Below, piece by piece: positions 39,813 through 49,634 of a stretch of DNA of 64,000 nucleotides. The stretch lies in assembly GCF_001436555.1 (NCBI RefSeq), contig NZ_AYZR01000008.1, positions 370,753 through 434,752 of the forward strand. Direction: 5' to 3'. The stretch comes from Lentilactobacillus senioris DSM 24302 = JCM 17472 (lineage in GTDB: Bacteria; Bacillota; Bacilli; Lactobacillales; Lactobacillaceae). Position numbers and translations under genes: made by a program. Under the pieces are notes generated by a model. That model ran no database searches. It saw only the letters and a list, made by a program, of their open reading frames with translations, and was not told the origin of the DNA. The number at the start of each line of letters is the position of its first letter. The stretch's first letter is position 1.

Positions 39813-41120
39813 ATGACACTACCAACGGTTGCCATTATTGGCAGACCTAATGTGGGGAAATCCACTATTTTTAATCGTATTGCTGGAGATCGTATTTCGA
39901 TTGTTGAAGATACTCCTGGAGTTACACGGGATCGAATTTACTCCCATGGTGAATGGTTAGGTAAATCATTTGCCATGATCGATACTGGGGGAATTGAAAT
40001 CAGTGATGCTCCGTTTATGGAGCAGATTAAAAGTCAAGCAGAAATCGCGATTGACGAAGCTGATGTTATTATTTTCATGGTTAGTGGCAAAGAAGGATTA
40101 ACCAGTGAAGATGAGCAAGTTGCTAAAATTTTATATCGCTCAGATAAACCAGTAGTTTTAGCAGTTAACAAAGTAGATAATCCCGAAAAACGGGACGATA
40201 TTTACGACTTTTATGCTTTAGGGTTTGGCGATCCATATCCTATCTCTGGGGTCCACGGTTTAGGCTTAGGGGATTTATTAGACCAAGTCATTGCTAGTTT
40301 TCCAGAGGAAACCGAGCAAGAACCTGACGATAGTATCCACTTTAGTATTATTGGCCGACCTAACGTTGGAAAATCTTCGATGGTTAATGCTTTGCTAGGT
40401 GAAGATCGTGTGATCGTTTCTAACGTAGCTGGAACTACTAGAGATGCGATTGATACTCATTTTACTGCTGATGGAACTGACTTTACGATGATTGATACTG
40501 CCGGAATTAGAAAACGGGGTAAAGTTTACGAAAACACTGAACGTTACAGTGTTATGCGAGCTATGAAAGCTATTGACGATAGTGATGTAGCTTTATTTGT
40601 AATTAATGCTGAAGAAGGTATCCGAGAACAAGATAAAAAGGTTGCCGGGTATGCACATGAAGCTGGTCGGGGAGTTATTATTGTCGTTAACAAATGGGAT
40701 ACTCTGAAAAAAGATAACCATACCCAACAAGATTTTGAAAATGTCATTCGTGATGAATTCCAATATCTTAGCTACGCTCCGATTATCTTTGTGTCAGCTA
40801 AAACTAAGCAACGTATTGAAAAGTTACCAGCTTTGATTAAGCAAGTTAATGAAAATCATAAGCGGCGAATTCAATCATCCGCACTTAATGACGTTATCAT
40901 GGATGCAGTTGCTATTCATCCAACGCCAACAGTAAGTGGTAAGAGATTACGAATCTACTATGCTACTCAAGTAGCAGTGGGGCCACCAACCTTTGTGATC
41001 TTCGTTAATGATCCTGAACTAATGCATTTTTCTTACCAACGATTCTTAGATAATCAAATTAGAGATCATTTTGATTTCACCGGAACTCCAATTAGAATTA
41101 TTAAAAGAAATCGGAAGTAA
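39813..41120 (+). CDS. der: ribosome-assembly GTPase Der (EngA)
   Basis: Tandem-GTPase for 50S maturation, 435 residues. Two G domains are present: GRPNVGKST near residue 9 with NKVD near 118, and GRPNVGKSS near 183 with NKWD near 293. A KH-like C-terminal domain begins near 350. ATG with AAAGGGAAGTG. No promoter was recognised between the rpsA terminator and der, so it may depend on read-through. Confidence 0.97.
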   Translation: MTLPTVAIIGRPNVGKSTIFNRIAGDRISIVEDTPGVTRDRIYSHGEWLGKSFAMIDTGGIEISDAPFMEQIKSQAEIAIDEADVIIFMVSGKEGLTSEDEQVAKILYRSDKPVVLAVNKVDNPEKRDDIYDFYALGFGDPYPISGVHGLGLGDLLDQVIASFPEETEQEPDDSIHFSIIGRPNVGKSSMVNALLGEDRVIVSNVAGTTRDAIDTHFTADGTDFTMIDTAGIRKRGKVYENTERYSVMRAMKAIDDSDVALFVINAEEGIREQDKKVAGYAHEAGRGVIIVVNKWDTLKKDNHTQQDFENVIRDEFQYLSYAPIIFVSAKTKQRIEKLPALIKQVNENHKRRIQSSALNDVIMDAVAIHPTPTVSGKRLRIYYATQVAVGPPTFVIFVNDPELMHFSYQRFLDNQIRDHFDFTGTPIRIIKRNRK

Positions 41121-41201
41121 TCAAACAATAAAATAAATAATATAGGTGCTAATATATATTATTAAAAACCGTGGAAATTAAGGACAAAAAGGTAAAAAAC
41201 A

Positions 41202-41230
41202 TTGCAATGACGGCATTCTTATGCTATCTT
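41202..41230 (+). promoter_or_regulatory. hup promoter
   Basis: TTGCAA (41202-41207), 17-base spacer, extended -10 TGCTATCTT with TATCTT at 41225-41230. It gives a leader of about 90 bases. Confidence 0.75.
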
Positions 41231-41266
41231 TGAAAAAGAAATGGTACTTGGTTAAGTGCTTTTTCC

Positions 41267-41297
41267 AAAATTTTAGGTGTACTAAAATTTTAGGTGT
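41267..41297 (+). repeat. 14-bp direct repeat in the hup leader
   Basis: AAAATTTTAGGTGT occurs at 41267-41280 and again at 41284-41297, a 17-base period. The second copy runs into a small hairpin TAGGT/ACCTA (41291-41307) just before the ribosome-binding site. Both lie inside the predicted transcript. Confidence 0.85.
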
Positions 41298-41329
41298 TAC
41301 ATACCTATTTGTTGAGGAGGTGAATACTC

Positions 41330-41605
41330 ATGGCAAACAAAGCAGAATTAGTTACTGATGTTGCAACTGCAACTGGTTTGACTAAAAAAGACGCTACCGC
41401 AGCTGTTGACGCAGTATTTGAATCTATCCAAGCTAGCTTAGCTAAGGGTGAAAAGGTACAATTGATCGGCTTCGGTAACTTCGAAGTTCGTGAACGTGCA
41501 GCTCGTAAGGGTCGCAACCCACAAACAGGTCAAGAAATTCAAATTCCTGCAAGCAAGGTACCAGCATTTAAGCCTGGTAAAGCTCTTAAGGATGCTGTTA
41601 AATAG
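41330..41605 (+). CDS. hup: DNA-binding protein HU
   Basis: Histone-like nucleoid protein, 91 residues, acting as a dimer that bends DNA. The HU signature [21 protein letters not shown] covers the DNA-binding arm and [16 protein letters not shown] closes the protein. A perfect GAGGAGGTG ribosome-binding site and restricted codon use point to very high expression. It is flanked by its own promoter and terminator. Confidence 0.98.
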   Translation: MANKAELVTDVATATGLTKKDATAAVDAVFESIQASLAKGEKVQLIGFGNFEVRERAARKGRNPQTGQEIQIPASKVPAFKPGKALKDAVK

Positions 41606-41620
41606 TATTCATCTGTTTAG

Positions 41621-41655
41621 GCCAGCCCGGCATTTTTGTCGCCTGGCTTTTTTTA
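41621..41655 (+). terminator. terminator after hup
   Basis: GCCAG (41621-41625) pairs with CTGGC (41643-41647), with further G-C pairs inside, followed by seven T. Confidence 0.8.
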
Positions 41656-41686
41656 TACAATTAAATCCAAAAAGGTGGTGGCTTGA

Positions 41687-42943
41687 ATGAGTTATTCGGC
41701 TGAAGCACTTGACCAATTAGAAGCAGGGCAATTGGATAAGTTTCAAGAAAATTTTGCCTTAGCACTTAAGAACGATGATGATGATTTATTATTTTCGTTA
41801 GCAGAAGAACTTTATTCGTTAGGCTTTACGGATAATGCTAAACAAATCTATGAGCAATTACTTGCCAAATATCCGGATGAAGGCCAATTGAAAATTCAAT
41901 TAGCTGAATTGGCTATCGATGATCAAAATGATGAATTAGCTTTAGAATATCTAACTACTATTACTAAGGATGATTCTGATTATGTCCAGGCCTTACTGGT
42001 AGAAGCTGATTTATATCAAACTCAAGAATTATTTGAGATTAGTGAACAAAAATTATTAGAAGCTAGAGCAATTGCTCCTGATGAACCGGTAATTGATTTT
42101 GCTCTAGGAGAATTTTACTTTGCTACTCGTAATTTTAATAAGGCAATTAGTATTTACTTAAAACTGATTAAAGCGGGTACCTTAGAAGTTGCCGGAGTTA
42201 ACTTGGTTCAGCGAATTGGAGTAGCTTACGCACAAAGCGGCAAATTTGAGCAAGCACTAGGATATTTAACTCAAATTAAGCCAGTAGATATGAATCCAGA
42301 TACTAGGTTTGAATTAGCCTTTACCCAATTTAATCTTCATGATTACGTAGCAGCTATTAAAAATTTTGAAGAGTTGCGTGAAAATGATCCTCAGTATTCA
42401 TCTTTGTATCCATACCTGGCGGACGCATATGTCCAACAAAATGAAAATGCAGCCGCTTTGAGGACGATTCAAGAAGGATTAGGTGTTGATCAATATAACG
42501 AACAACTGTGGCTTAAAGCAGCTAATATTGCCCAATTAGTGGGTGATGACGAGCTAGTTCAAGAATATCTAAACCAAGGTCTCGCTATTGATCCTGAAAA
42601 CTTGGCTATTATTACTCAGTTGGCTAATTGGCAAATAAAGCATGATCATTTTCAAGAAGTAGTAGATTTATTAGCTCCCTTACAAGAAGAAGAGCAATTT
42701 GATGCAGTACTAGCTTGGAATTTAGCCACTGCTAACAGTCATTTAGGAAACGTAAAAGCAGCCCAACATAATTATGAGTTGGCCAGTGCTGAATTAAGTA
42801 ATGATTCAGATTTTCTTAAAGAGGCTGGACTTTTCTATCGTTCCTTAGGAAAACCAGAAATAGCTCATGATTACTTTAAACGTTATTTAACTCTAGTACC
42901 TAGTGATTTTGAAATTGAAATGCTCCTTGACGAAGATTTATAG
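41687..42943 (+). CDS. tetratricopeptide repeat protein (YpiA-like)
   Basis: Cytoplasmic protein of 418 residues built of helical TPR units from about residue 35 to the end, for example LALEYLTTITKDDSDYVQAL, FNKAISIYLKLIKAG and PEIAHDYFKRYLTLVPSDF. No signal peptide or catalytic domain. TPR arrays mediate protein contacts; the partner is unknown. It resembles Bacillus YpiA and follows hup, a common arrangement in lactobacilli. ATG with AAAGGTGGTGG upstream. Confidence 0.85.
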   Translation: MSYSAEALDQLEAGQLDKFQENFALALKNDDDDLLFSLAEELYSLGFTDNAKQIYEQLLAKYPDEGQLKIQLAELAIDDQNDELALEYLTTITKDDSDYVQALLVEADLYQTQELFEISEQKLLEARAIAPDEPVIDFALGEFYFATRNFNKAISIYLKLIKAGTLEVAGVNLVQRIGVAYAQSGKFEQALGYLTQIKPVDMNPDTRFELAFTQFNLHDYVAAIKNFEELRENDPQYSSLYPYLADAYVQQNENAAALRTIQEGLGVDQYNEQLWLKAANIAQLVGDDELVQEYLNQGLAIDPENLAIITQLANWQIKHDHFQEVVDLLAPLQEEEQFDAVLAWNLATANSHLGNVKAAQHNYELASAELSNDSDFLKEAGLFYRSLGKPEIAHDYFKRYLTLVPSDFEIEMLLDEDL

Positions 42944-42953
42944 TTTTAAGAGC

Positions 42954-42994
42954 TAAAAAAGGCCTTGCATCCAGGTGGGTGCAGGGCCTTTTAT
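42954..42994 (+). terminator. bidirectional terminator between TPR gene and yitT
   Basis: AAAAGGCC and GGCCTTTT arms with an inner TGCA/TGCA pairing, A-run on one side and T-run on the other. It serves both convergent genes. Confidence 0.88.
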
Positions 42995-43007
42995 TATCTT
43001 ATTCATT

Positions 43008-43892
43008 TTAAAGAATCTTGAATCTTTTAGGGCGTTTATAGGTAAAACCTTCCCCGATGGCTTCGTTAACATCAATGATGGACATGAAAGCTTGTTCATC
43101 AACGTCAGAGACAATGCCCTTTAAATCGTGTAATTCATTAGGCGCTACTACGCAGTAAATTACTTGTTTAGGTTCGTGAGAATAACCACCTTGAGCATCT
43201 AAATAAGTCACTCCTCGACCCAACTGCGCCATAATATTGTTGGCAATCTCATTAGGTTTAGAACTAATAATTAAAATTCCTCGGGCTGTATAAGCACCTT
43301 GTTGAGTATAGTTAACAACTTGTGAGAAAATAAAAACGTAAATAATTGTGTAAGCCATTTGGCGGACGTCTAAGTAAACTAAAGATGAAAGTAACACTAA
43401 AACGTCAATTACTAATAAGGACTGTCCCATTGGAATACCCTTAAAACGTTCAAACAAGCGAGCGATAATATCAATTCCACCGGTAGTACCACCCATCCGA
43501 AAGACTAATCCAACCCCAAAACCACCAATTAAACCGGCGATGATGGCTGATAACAGTAAATCGTGTTGAATATTAATGGTTAGCGGAACCTTTTGCCATA
43601 GCCATAAAGAAACCGAGAGAACTCCGGTGCCATAAAGAGTATAGAGCATGTCTTTATGGCTTAAAAACCGAACCCCAATCAATAGCAAAGGGATATTTAC
43701 AAATACCGTTGAATAAGCAGGATTAATATTAAACAGTGCCTTTAAAATCAAAGTAACCCCGGTTACTCCTCCGTCAGCCAAATGGTTGTTCATGTTAAAA
43801 AACACGATCCCAAATGAATAACATGAGGACCCAATTCCAATAACAATTAGGTCCCAAATTTTAACTAATAACTTATGTTTGGTAGCCGACAT
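43008..43892 (-). CDS. YitT family membrane protein (DUF161/DUF2179)
   Basis: Second YitT paralog of the window, 294 residues. Hydrophobic helices span about 15-190, including the glycine-rich GFGVGLVFRMGGTTGGIDIIARLF, and the C-terminal soluble DUF2179 domain covers about 205-290. ATG at 43892 with AAAAGGAG. Transcribed alone, divergent from cca. Function unknown; the family is often called a membrane transporter without proof. Confidence 0.9.
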   Translation of the reverse strand: MSATKHKLLVKIWDLIVIGIGSSCYSFGIVFFNMNNHLADGGVTGVTLILKALFNINPAYSTVFVNIPLLLIGVRFLSHKDMLYTLYGTGVLSVSLWLWQKVPLTINIQHDLLLSAIIAGLIGGFGVGLVFRMGGTTGGIDIIARLFERFKGIPMGQSLLVIDVLVLLSSLVYLDVRQMAYTIIYVFIFSQVVNYTQQGAYTARGILIISSKPNEIANNIMAQLGRGVTYLDAQGGYSHEPKQVIYCVVAPNELHDLKGIVSDVDEQAFMSIIDVNEAIGEGFTYKRPKRFKIL

Positions 43893-44024
43893 GTCAAAAC
43901 TCCTTTTCCCAAATTGTTAAAACCATCATACCAATTTACCTAAAGCTCTGGCAATTCTTTTTAACCGACAATGAATCTGTTATCATGTTTAGTAAGAGTT
44001 TTTTTCGATAGGAGGCCCTAAAAA

Positions 44025-45236
44025 GTGCAACTAAAACAACTGCCGGAAGAATTTAAACAAGCGTTACCTATTTTAACAACCATTACTGCCGCGGGCTTTG
44101 AAGCTTATTTTGTAGGAGGGTCAGTTAGGGATACCATTTTAAATAAACCGATTCACGATGTGGATATTGCATCTAGTGCGTATCCTGCAGAAGTCAAAAA
44201 TTTATTTAAAAAAACGGTGGATACCGGGATTCAACACGGTACTGTGATGATTTTAGATCATGGTCATGGATATGAAGTAACTACTTTTCGAACTGAAAGT
44301 GGTTATCAGGATTACCGTAGACCGGATCAAGTGACATTCGTCCGCTCATTAGCTGAGGATTTAATGCGTCGTGATTTCACAATTAATGCATTAGCCATGA
44401 ATGCTAAGGGTGTGGTAACTGACTTGTTTGGGGGATTAACAGATCTTAATGATCATGTTATTAAAGCAGTCGGTGATCCAGCTGCTAGATTTCACGAGGA
44501 TGCTTTACGGATGATGAGAGCCGTACGGTTTAGTAGCCAACTTAACTTTCAAATTGAAGCAGAAACTAAACAAGCGATTGCTAGCCAAGCAGAATTGCTT
44601 ACTAAGATTGCTATGGAACGAATTCACGAAGAATTCGTCAAATTAATGATGGGGCAGGCAGCCAGCCAGGGCGTAGAGCAATTAATATCTACTAAACTTT
44701 ACCAATACCTACCAGGGCTAAATGAACGTGTTAGTGAATTAAGACCTTTAGCCGACCAAAAATTTGAACTAGCTAACGAAAACCAGGTCTGGAGTTTTCT
44801 GGCTATGACATTGGGCATTTCCGCTTCTCAAGTCAGTGATTGGCTAAAAAAATGGAAAACGGCTAATAAAATCGTTAAGGACGTTACCGAAATGGTTCAG
44901 TTATTGACGGTGATTAAAAGCCAAACCGTTTCTAATTGGGATCTATATGTAGCAGGAAGACAAAACGTCCTGGATGCTTTAGCCGTTAGTCGTTGGTTAA
45001 ACATGCCCTACCGTCCTGATCTACTTCAGCACTACGACCAATTAGTGATTACCCAAAAAAAGCAATTAACTATTTCAGGCAAAGAACTAATGCAAAATCA
45101 AATCGTTACTGCTGGTCCCGTATTAGGCCAGGTTTTAAGTTACTTGGAACAACAAGTAGTGGCGGGCGACTTAGCAAATGAACCGGATTTGTTAGTATTG
45201 GCAGCTAAAAATTATGTACAGGAGATATCGAAATAA
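44025..45236 (+). CDS. cca: CCA-adding tRNA nucleotidyltransferase
   Basis: Adds or repairs the CCA end of tRNAs, 403 residues, class II nucleotidyltransferase. The head has FVGGSVRDTILNKPIHDVDIA with the metal-binding aspartates, and RRDFTINALAMN and RFHEDALRMMRAVRF follow. GTG start after ATAGGAGG. An extended -10 TGTTATCAT lies at 43978-43986. Its stop shares a base with the start of the ABC-F gene (TAATG). Confidence 0.96.
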   Translation: MQLKQLPEEFKQALPILTTITAAGFEAYFVGGSVRDTILNKPIHDVDIASSAYPAEVKNLFKKTVDTGIQHGTVMILDHGHGYEVTTFRTESGYQDYRRPDQVTFVRSLAEDLMRRDFTINALAMNAKGVVTDLFGGLTDLNDHVIKAVGDPAARFHEDALRMMRAVRFSSQLNFQIEAETKQAIASQAELLTKIAMERIHEEFVKLMMGQAASQGVEQLISTKLYQYLPGLNERVSELRPLADQKFELANENQVWSFLAMTLGISASQVSDWLKKWKTANKIVKDVTEMVQLLTVIKSQTVSNWDLYVAGRQNVLDALAVSRWLNMPYRPDLLQHYDQLVITQKKQLTISGKELMQNQIVTAGPVLGQVLSYLEQQVVAGDLANEPDLLVLAAKNYVQEISK

Positions 45237-47128
45237 TGCAAACCATGAGAGTTGATAATCTAACTAAAACATATGGGGAGAAAACCTTATTCGATGATTT
45301 AAACTTTATTATTAACGAAAAAGATCGAATTGGGTTAATTGGTACCAATGGTACTGGAAAATCTTCTTTATTAAATTCATTAGTGGAATCTGATCATGAT
45401 TTTACTGGAACCATCACCACTTCTAATTCATATAGTGTGGCTTATTTACGTCAAGATCCAGATTTGCCAGAAGATATGACCATCATGGAAGCAGTGTTCG
45501 CTGGTGCTCAGCGAGTGTATCAAACTATTCGCCACTACGAAGAAGTCCTTACAAAATACTCAGCCCATCCAGAAGACGAAAAATTACAGAAACAGTATGA
45601 AAATGCTGAAGCTAAGATGAATGAAGATGATGCTTGGAACGCTTCAAATGAAGTAAAAACCATTTTAACTCAGCTTAAAATTACTGATTACGATCAAAAA
45701 ATTAAAAATCTTTCTGGTGGCCAAAAACGGCGAGTGGGATTAGCCCAAGTATTAATTCAATCTCCGGATTTATTATTATTAGATGAGCCAACTAACCACC
45801 TGGATTTTGACTCCATCGCTTGGTTGGAAAAGTATTTAGCAGCCTATAAAGGAGCTATCTTACTAGTAACCCATGATCGGTACTTCTTAGACCGGGTTGC
45901 TAACCAAATTTGGGAATTGTCTTTTGGAAAATTGCATAAGTATCAAGGTAATTACCAAGATTATGTACGATTAAAAGCAGAACGAGTAGAAGGTGAAGTC
46001 GCAGCTGAACATAAGCGTCAACAATTGTATAAGAGTGAATTAGACTGGATGAAGGCAGGGGCGAAGGCGCGCTCTACGAAGCAACAAGCCAGAATTAACC
46101 GGTTTAATGAATTGAAAGATAATGTGAACACTTTACAGTTAGAAGATTCTGTTGACATTAACTTAGGCCAACAACGTTTAGGTAAACAAGTTTTTGAAAT
46201 TCAAGATGGTAATTTAACTATTGATAATAAAGTGATCTTAAAGGACTTTAATATTTTGATTCAAGGAGCCGAACGAATCGGAATCAGTGGTGAAAACGGC
46301 GCCGGCAAGTCTAGTTTGCTGAATGTCTTAGCACAACGATTACCCTTGGATAGTGGAATATTAAAAGTTGGTGAAACCGTCAAATTAGCTTACTATACTC
46401 AGCAAATTGAACCTATTCCAGAAGATAAACGGGTAATTACCTACTTATCTGAAATTGGTCAACAGGTTAGTACCAAGAGCGGGCAAAAAATTAGTGTTGC
46501 TGAATTGCTAGAACAGTTCTTATTCCCTAAATTTATGCATGGAACGTTAATCAGAAAGTTATCCGGTGGTGAAAAACGGCGCTTGTATCTGTTAAAACTA
46601 CTAATGGAACAGCCCAATGTATTACTACTGGATGAGCCAACTAATGATTTAGATATTGCTACCTTAACTGTCTTGGAAGACTATATTTCTAACTTTAACG
46701 GCACCGTCATTACAGTATCTCATGACCGTTACTTCCTAGATAAAGTTGCTAATCGACTGCTTTTCTTTAAGGGTAACGGTGTGATATCAGAGCATCGAGG
46801 AGTTTTTACTGACTTCTTAAGTGAACTAGATCAACCTAATAGTGAAAAGACTGCTCCGACTAAAAAAGCAGAATCAAGCACCGTGGCAGAAGAACCTAAA
46901 GTAAAAACTAAAACCAAACTAACCTATGCTGAACAAATGGAATGGGATCATCTAGAAGATGATATTGACGATCTAGAAACCCAAAAGGACGTTGCCGATC
47001 AGCAAATGCAAGAAAATAGTGACGATTACGGGAAATTAGCCGAATTACAGCAATTAAAAGATCAATTAGATGAAAAGATCAATTCCAAGATGGAACGTTG
47101 GGAATACCTTAGTCAATTTGTTAATTAG
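45236..47128 (+). CDS. ABC-F ATPase (Uup/YfmR type)
   Basis: Soluble ABC-F protein of 630 residues with two ATPase domains and no membrane part: Walker A GTNGTGKSS near residue 36 and GENGAGKSS near 352, signatures LSGGQKRR and LSGGEKRR. A linker lies between them and a coiled-coil C-terminal domain (about 555-630) follows. The domain plan matches Uup/YfmR translation factors, which relieve ribosome stalling, rather than antibiotic-resistance ABC-F proteins. Translationally coupled to cca. Confidence 0.88.
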   Translation: MQTMRVDNLTKTYGEKTLFDDLNFIINEKDRIGLIGTNGTGKSSLLNSLVESDHDFTGTITTSNSYSVAYLRQDPDLPEDMTIMEAVFAGAQRVYQTIRHYEEVLTKYSAHPEDEKLQKQYENAEAKMNEDDAWNASNEVKTILTQLKITDYDQKIKNLSGGQKRRVGLAQVLIQSPDLLLLDEPTNHLDFDSIAWLEKYLAAYKGAILLVTHDRYFLDRVANQIWELSFGKLHKYQGNYQDYVRLKAERVEGEVAAEHKRQQLYKSELDWMKAGAKARSTKQQARINRFNELKDNVNTLQLEDSVDINLGQQRLGKQVFEIQDGNLTIDNKVILKDFNILIQGAERIGISGENGAGKSSLLNVLAQRLPLDSGILKVGETVKLAYYTQQIEPIPEDKRVITYLSEIGQQVSTKSGQKISVAELLEQFLFPKFMHGTLIRKLSGGEKRRLYLLKLLMEQPNVLLLDEPTNDLDIATLTVLEDYISNFNGTVITVSHDRYFLDKVANRLLFFKGNGVISEHRGVFTDFLSELDQPNSEKTAPTKKAESSTVAEEPKVKTKTKLTYAEQMEWDHLEDDIDDLETQKDVADQQMQENSDDYGKLAELQQLKDQLDEKINSKMERWEYLSQFVN

Positions 47129-47140
47129 GAGGTTACTAGA

Positions 47141-48091
47141 TTGAATGAAGAGCAATACCTACAACTGGAGCGTTACGTATTAGAACACGGGACTAAAAAA
47201 ATGGATCGAACCAATACTGGTACTCTAAGTACTTTTGGTTACCAGATGCGATTTGATTTACAAGACAGTTTTCCGCTATTAACCACTAAAAAAGTTCCAT
47301 TTGGATTAATTAAAAGTGAACTGCTTTGGTTTTTAAAAGGTGATACCAATATTCGTTTTCTGCTAGAGCATAAAAACCATATTTGGGATGAGTGGGCTTT
47401 TGAAAAATTCGTAAACTCTAATGATTATCAGGGACCTGATATGACTAATTTTGCTCACAGAGCAGAACATGATTTAGCCTTTGCAAAGGAATATCAAGAG
47501 CAAAAGCAACTTTTTTGTGATCGCATTCTAAACGACGACCAATTTGCTGCTCAATACGGTGATCTAGGATTAGTTTATGGTAGTCAATGGCGCAAGTGGC
47601 AAACTGCTAATGGCCAAACCATCGATCAAATTCAAGATGTGATTAATGCCATTCAAACTAATCCGGATTCTAGACGCCTAATTGTTTCTGCTTGGAATCC
47701 AGAGGATATTCCAACTATGGCATTACCTCCTTGTCACACAATGTTTCAATTTTACGTTGCGGATGGTAAATTAAGCTGTCAATTGTATCAACGTTCTGGT
47801 GATATTTTCTTAGGGGTGCCGTTTAACATTGCTAGTTATGCGTTATTAACTAGTTTGATTGCTCGACAAACCGGATTAGAGCCCGGTGAGTTTATTCATA
47901 CCTTAGGGGACGCTCATATTTATTTAAATCATTTAGAACAAGTCAAGGAACAATTAAGTCGGACGCCTAAGACGGGGCCCAAATTATGGCTTAATCCCGA
48001 CAAAATCAACGTTGCTGATTTTACGATGGCAGATATTAAAGTAACTGACTATGATCCCGCACCGGCAATTAAAGCGCCGGTAGCAGTATAG
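47141..48091 (+). CDS. thyA: thymidylate synthase
   Basis: Converts dUMP to dTMP using methylene-tetrahydrofolate, 316 residues. The catalytic Cys is in [12 protein letters not shown], and [14 protein letters not shown] and [18 protein letters not shown] are the conserved ligand segments. The length includes the roughly 50-residue insertion known from L. casei ThyA (here around residues 85-140). TTG start with AGGAGG eight bases upstream. Followed by the folate reductase that recycles its product. Confidence 0.97.
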   Translation: MNEEQYLQLERYVLEHGTKKMDRTNTGTLSTFGYQMRFDLQDSFPLLTTKKVPFGLIKSELLWFLKGDTNIRFLLEHKNHIWDEWAFEKFVNSNDYQGPDMTNFAHRAEHDLAFAKEYQEQKQLFCDRILNDDQFAAQYGDLGLVYGSQWRKWQTANGQTIDQIQDVINAIQTNPDSRRLIVSAWNPEDIPTMALPPCHTMFQFYVADGKLSCQLYQRSGDIFLGVPFNIASYALLTSLIARQTGLEPGEFIHTLGDAHIYLNHLEQVKEQLSRTPKTGPKLWLNPDKINVADFTMADIKVTDYDPAPAIKAPVAV

Positions 48092-48106
48092 AAAAGGAGC
48101 AACAAC

Positions 48107-48607
48107 ATGATTTCATTTATTTGGGCGGAAGATCTTAACGGCTTAATCGGTAAGAATAATCACCTACCTTGGCGGCTACCTGCTGATGTTAAATACTTTA
48201 AGGACACCACTATGGGGCACCCCTTGGTTTCAGGCGCAAACACTTTTAAGAGTTATCCGGGAGTGTTACCTGGGCGCCAAAATATTGTTTTAGCACAAAA
48301 TGACGACTTCCCAGAAGAAGTAACGGTGGTTCACGAATTAGAACAACTATTAACCCTAATTAAAAACGATCCAGAAACGGAATACTTCATTTCTGGCGGG
48401 GCAACTGTTTTTAAACAACTTTTACCGTATGTTGATCGGCTATACGTTACTACGATTAATGATACGTTTATTGGCGATACCTTTATGCCAGTAATTAACT
48501 ACAGTGAATTTGAACTACTATCTAAACAAGAATTTAAAGCAGATACAGATAATCCTTATAACTATCAATTTGAAGTTTACCAACGCATAACAAACGGTGA
48601 TGAATAA
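48107..48607 (+). CDS. dfrA: dihydrofolate reductase with altered cofactor-site residues
   Basis: Reduces dihydrofolate, 166 residues. The catalytic region WAEDLNGLIGKNNHLPWRLPAD contains the active-site Asp27, and ISGGATVFKQLLP is the late cofactor-binding segment. Unusual is VSGANTFKSYP at 41-51: most DHFRs have GR(R/K)T here, and the L. casei Arg43 that binds the NADPH 2'-phosphate corresponds to Ala44. L. casei Thr63 and His64 correspond to Ala63 and Gln64. Partner of thyA 16 bases upstream. Confidence 0.94.
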   Translation: MISFIWAEDLNGLIGKNNHLPWRLPADVKYFKDTTMGHPLVSGANTFKSYPGVLPGRQNIVLAQNDDFPEEVTVVHELEQLLTLIKNDPETEYFISGGATVFKQLLPYVDRLYVTTINDTFIGDTFMPVINYSEFELLSKQEFKADTDNPYNYQFEVYQRITNGDE

Positions 48608-48619
48608 TGTTAGGTTGTC

Positions 48620-48628
48620 TGCTATAAT
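48620..48628 (+). promoter_or_regulatory. extended -10 promoter for degV
   Basis: TGCTATAAT with consensus TATAAT at 48623-48628, about 43 bases before the degV start. No strong -35. Confidence 0.7.
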
Positions 48629-48670
48629 AATTCATATGGTCTTAGAAAATTAAAGAAACGAGTGGACTCA

Positions 48671-49519
48671 ATGGCAAACATCAAAATTGTGACTGATTCC
48701 TCTGCCGGGTTAACCGAAGAAGAAATAAAGCAATACGATATTACAATCATTCCTTTAACGGTAATGATTGATGATACGATCTATGTAGAACATGAAAACA
48801 TTACTAACGATGAATTCATCGATAAAATGTTGACTAGCAAAACGCTTCCCAAGACTAGCCAACCACCAGTTGGCAAGTTTGTTGATGTTTTCAACGAATT
48901 AGGAGCTGACGGCAGTCAAATTCTTTCTATAAATATGACGGAAACGATTAGTGGTACGGTTCATTCAGCTGAACAAGCAGCAACTTTAAGTAGCTCAGAC
49001 GTTACCGTTATTGATAGCCAAACCACCGATCGGGACTTGGCCTTTCAAGTAATTGCAGCCGCAAAGAAAGCCCAAACAGGCGCTGATATGCAAGCAGTAA
49101 TTGCTGAAACTGAATTTGTTCGTGATCACAGTTTCTTATATATGGGAGTTATGACCCTTGATAACATCGTTAAGGGCGGCCGGCTCCATCCAGTGGCCGG
49201 TGCGATTACTAACTTTTTGAACATTAAATTAGTGTTGGAAGTTACCGATGGTAAAATTAAAATTTTATCTAAAGGTCGCGGAAATAAGTCCGTTAAAAAA
49301 TTTTTCCAAGGTGTTTTGGCAGATATGCAATCCTTAGAAAATATTCAGCAAATTGGTATTTCTTACGTAACAGAATCAGAATTAATTACCGAGTTAGTTA
49401 ATCAAATTAAGCAAGCCTTCCCAACGGTTCCTTTTGTTTTTCGAAAAACAACACCAATCATTGCAACTCATGCTGGTGAAGGGGCTTTTGCTTTAATGTA
49501 TTACAACGATCCTCGCTAA
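48671..49519 (+). CDS. DegV family fatty-acid-binding protein
   Basis: DegV/FakB-type protein that binds a fatty acid for the kinase FakA, 282 residues. The N-terminal IVTDSSAGLTEEEI, the TSQPPVGKFVDVF segment and SGTVHSAEQAA are the fatty-acid-contacting family motifs; HAGEGAFALMYY closes it. The ATG at 48671 is preferred over a GTG nine bases upstream. No FakA gene is in the window. Confidence 0.9.
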   Translation: MANIKIVTDSSAGLTEEEIKQYDITIIPLTVMIDDTIYVEHENITNDEFIDKMLTSKTLPKTSQPPVGKFVDVFNELGADGSQILSINMTETISGTVHSAEQAATLSSSDVTVIDSQTTDRDLAFQVIAAAKKAQTGADMQAVIAETEFVRDHSFLYMGVMTLDNIVKGGRLHPVAGAITNFLNIKLVLEVTDGKIKILSKGRGNKSVKKFFQGVLADMQSLENIQQIGISYVTESELITELVNQIKQAFPTVPFVFRKTTPIIATHAGEGAFALMYYNDPR

Positions 49520-49527
49520 ATTTTGTA

Positions 49528-49564
49528 AAAGACTGACCAAAATTATTTGACCAGTCTTTTTTTA
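49528..49564 (+). terminator. terminator after degV
   Basis: AAAGACTG (49528-49535) pairs with CAGTCTTT (49552-49559), followed by T. Confidence 0.85.
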
Positions 49565-49634
49565 GGTTTAAAATGCTGATAGATTAGTCTATGATTTAAA
49601 CCGAATTAGTTTAAAAGAGGAGTGGTAAAATTTA

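Noticed and set aside
41129-41165. AT-rich inverted repeat after der as a terminator
   Set aside because: The stem has only A-T pairs and no T-run follows, so it is unlikely to terminate transcription.
45236-47128. ABC-F protein as an antibiotic-resistance determinant
   Set aside because: The C-terminal coiled-coil domain and the chromosomal setting next to cca match the housekeeping Uup/YfmR group rather than Vga, Lsa or OptrA types.
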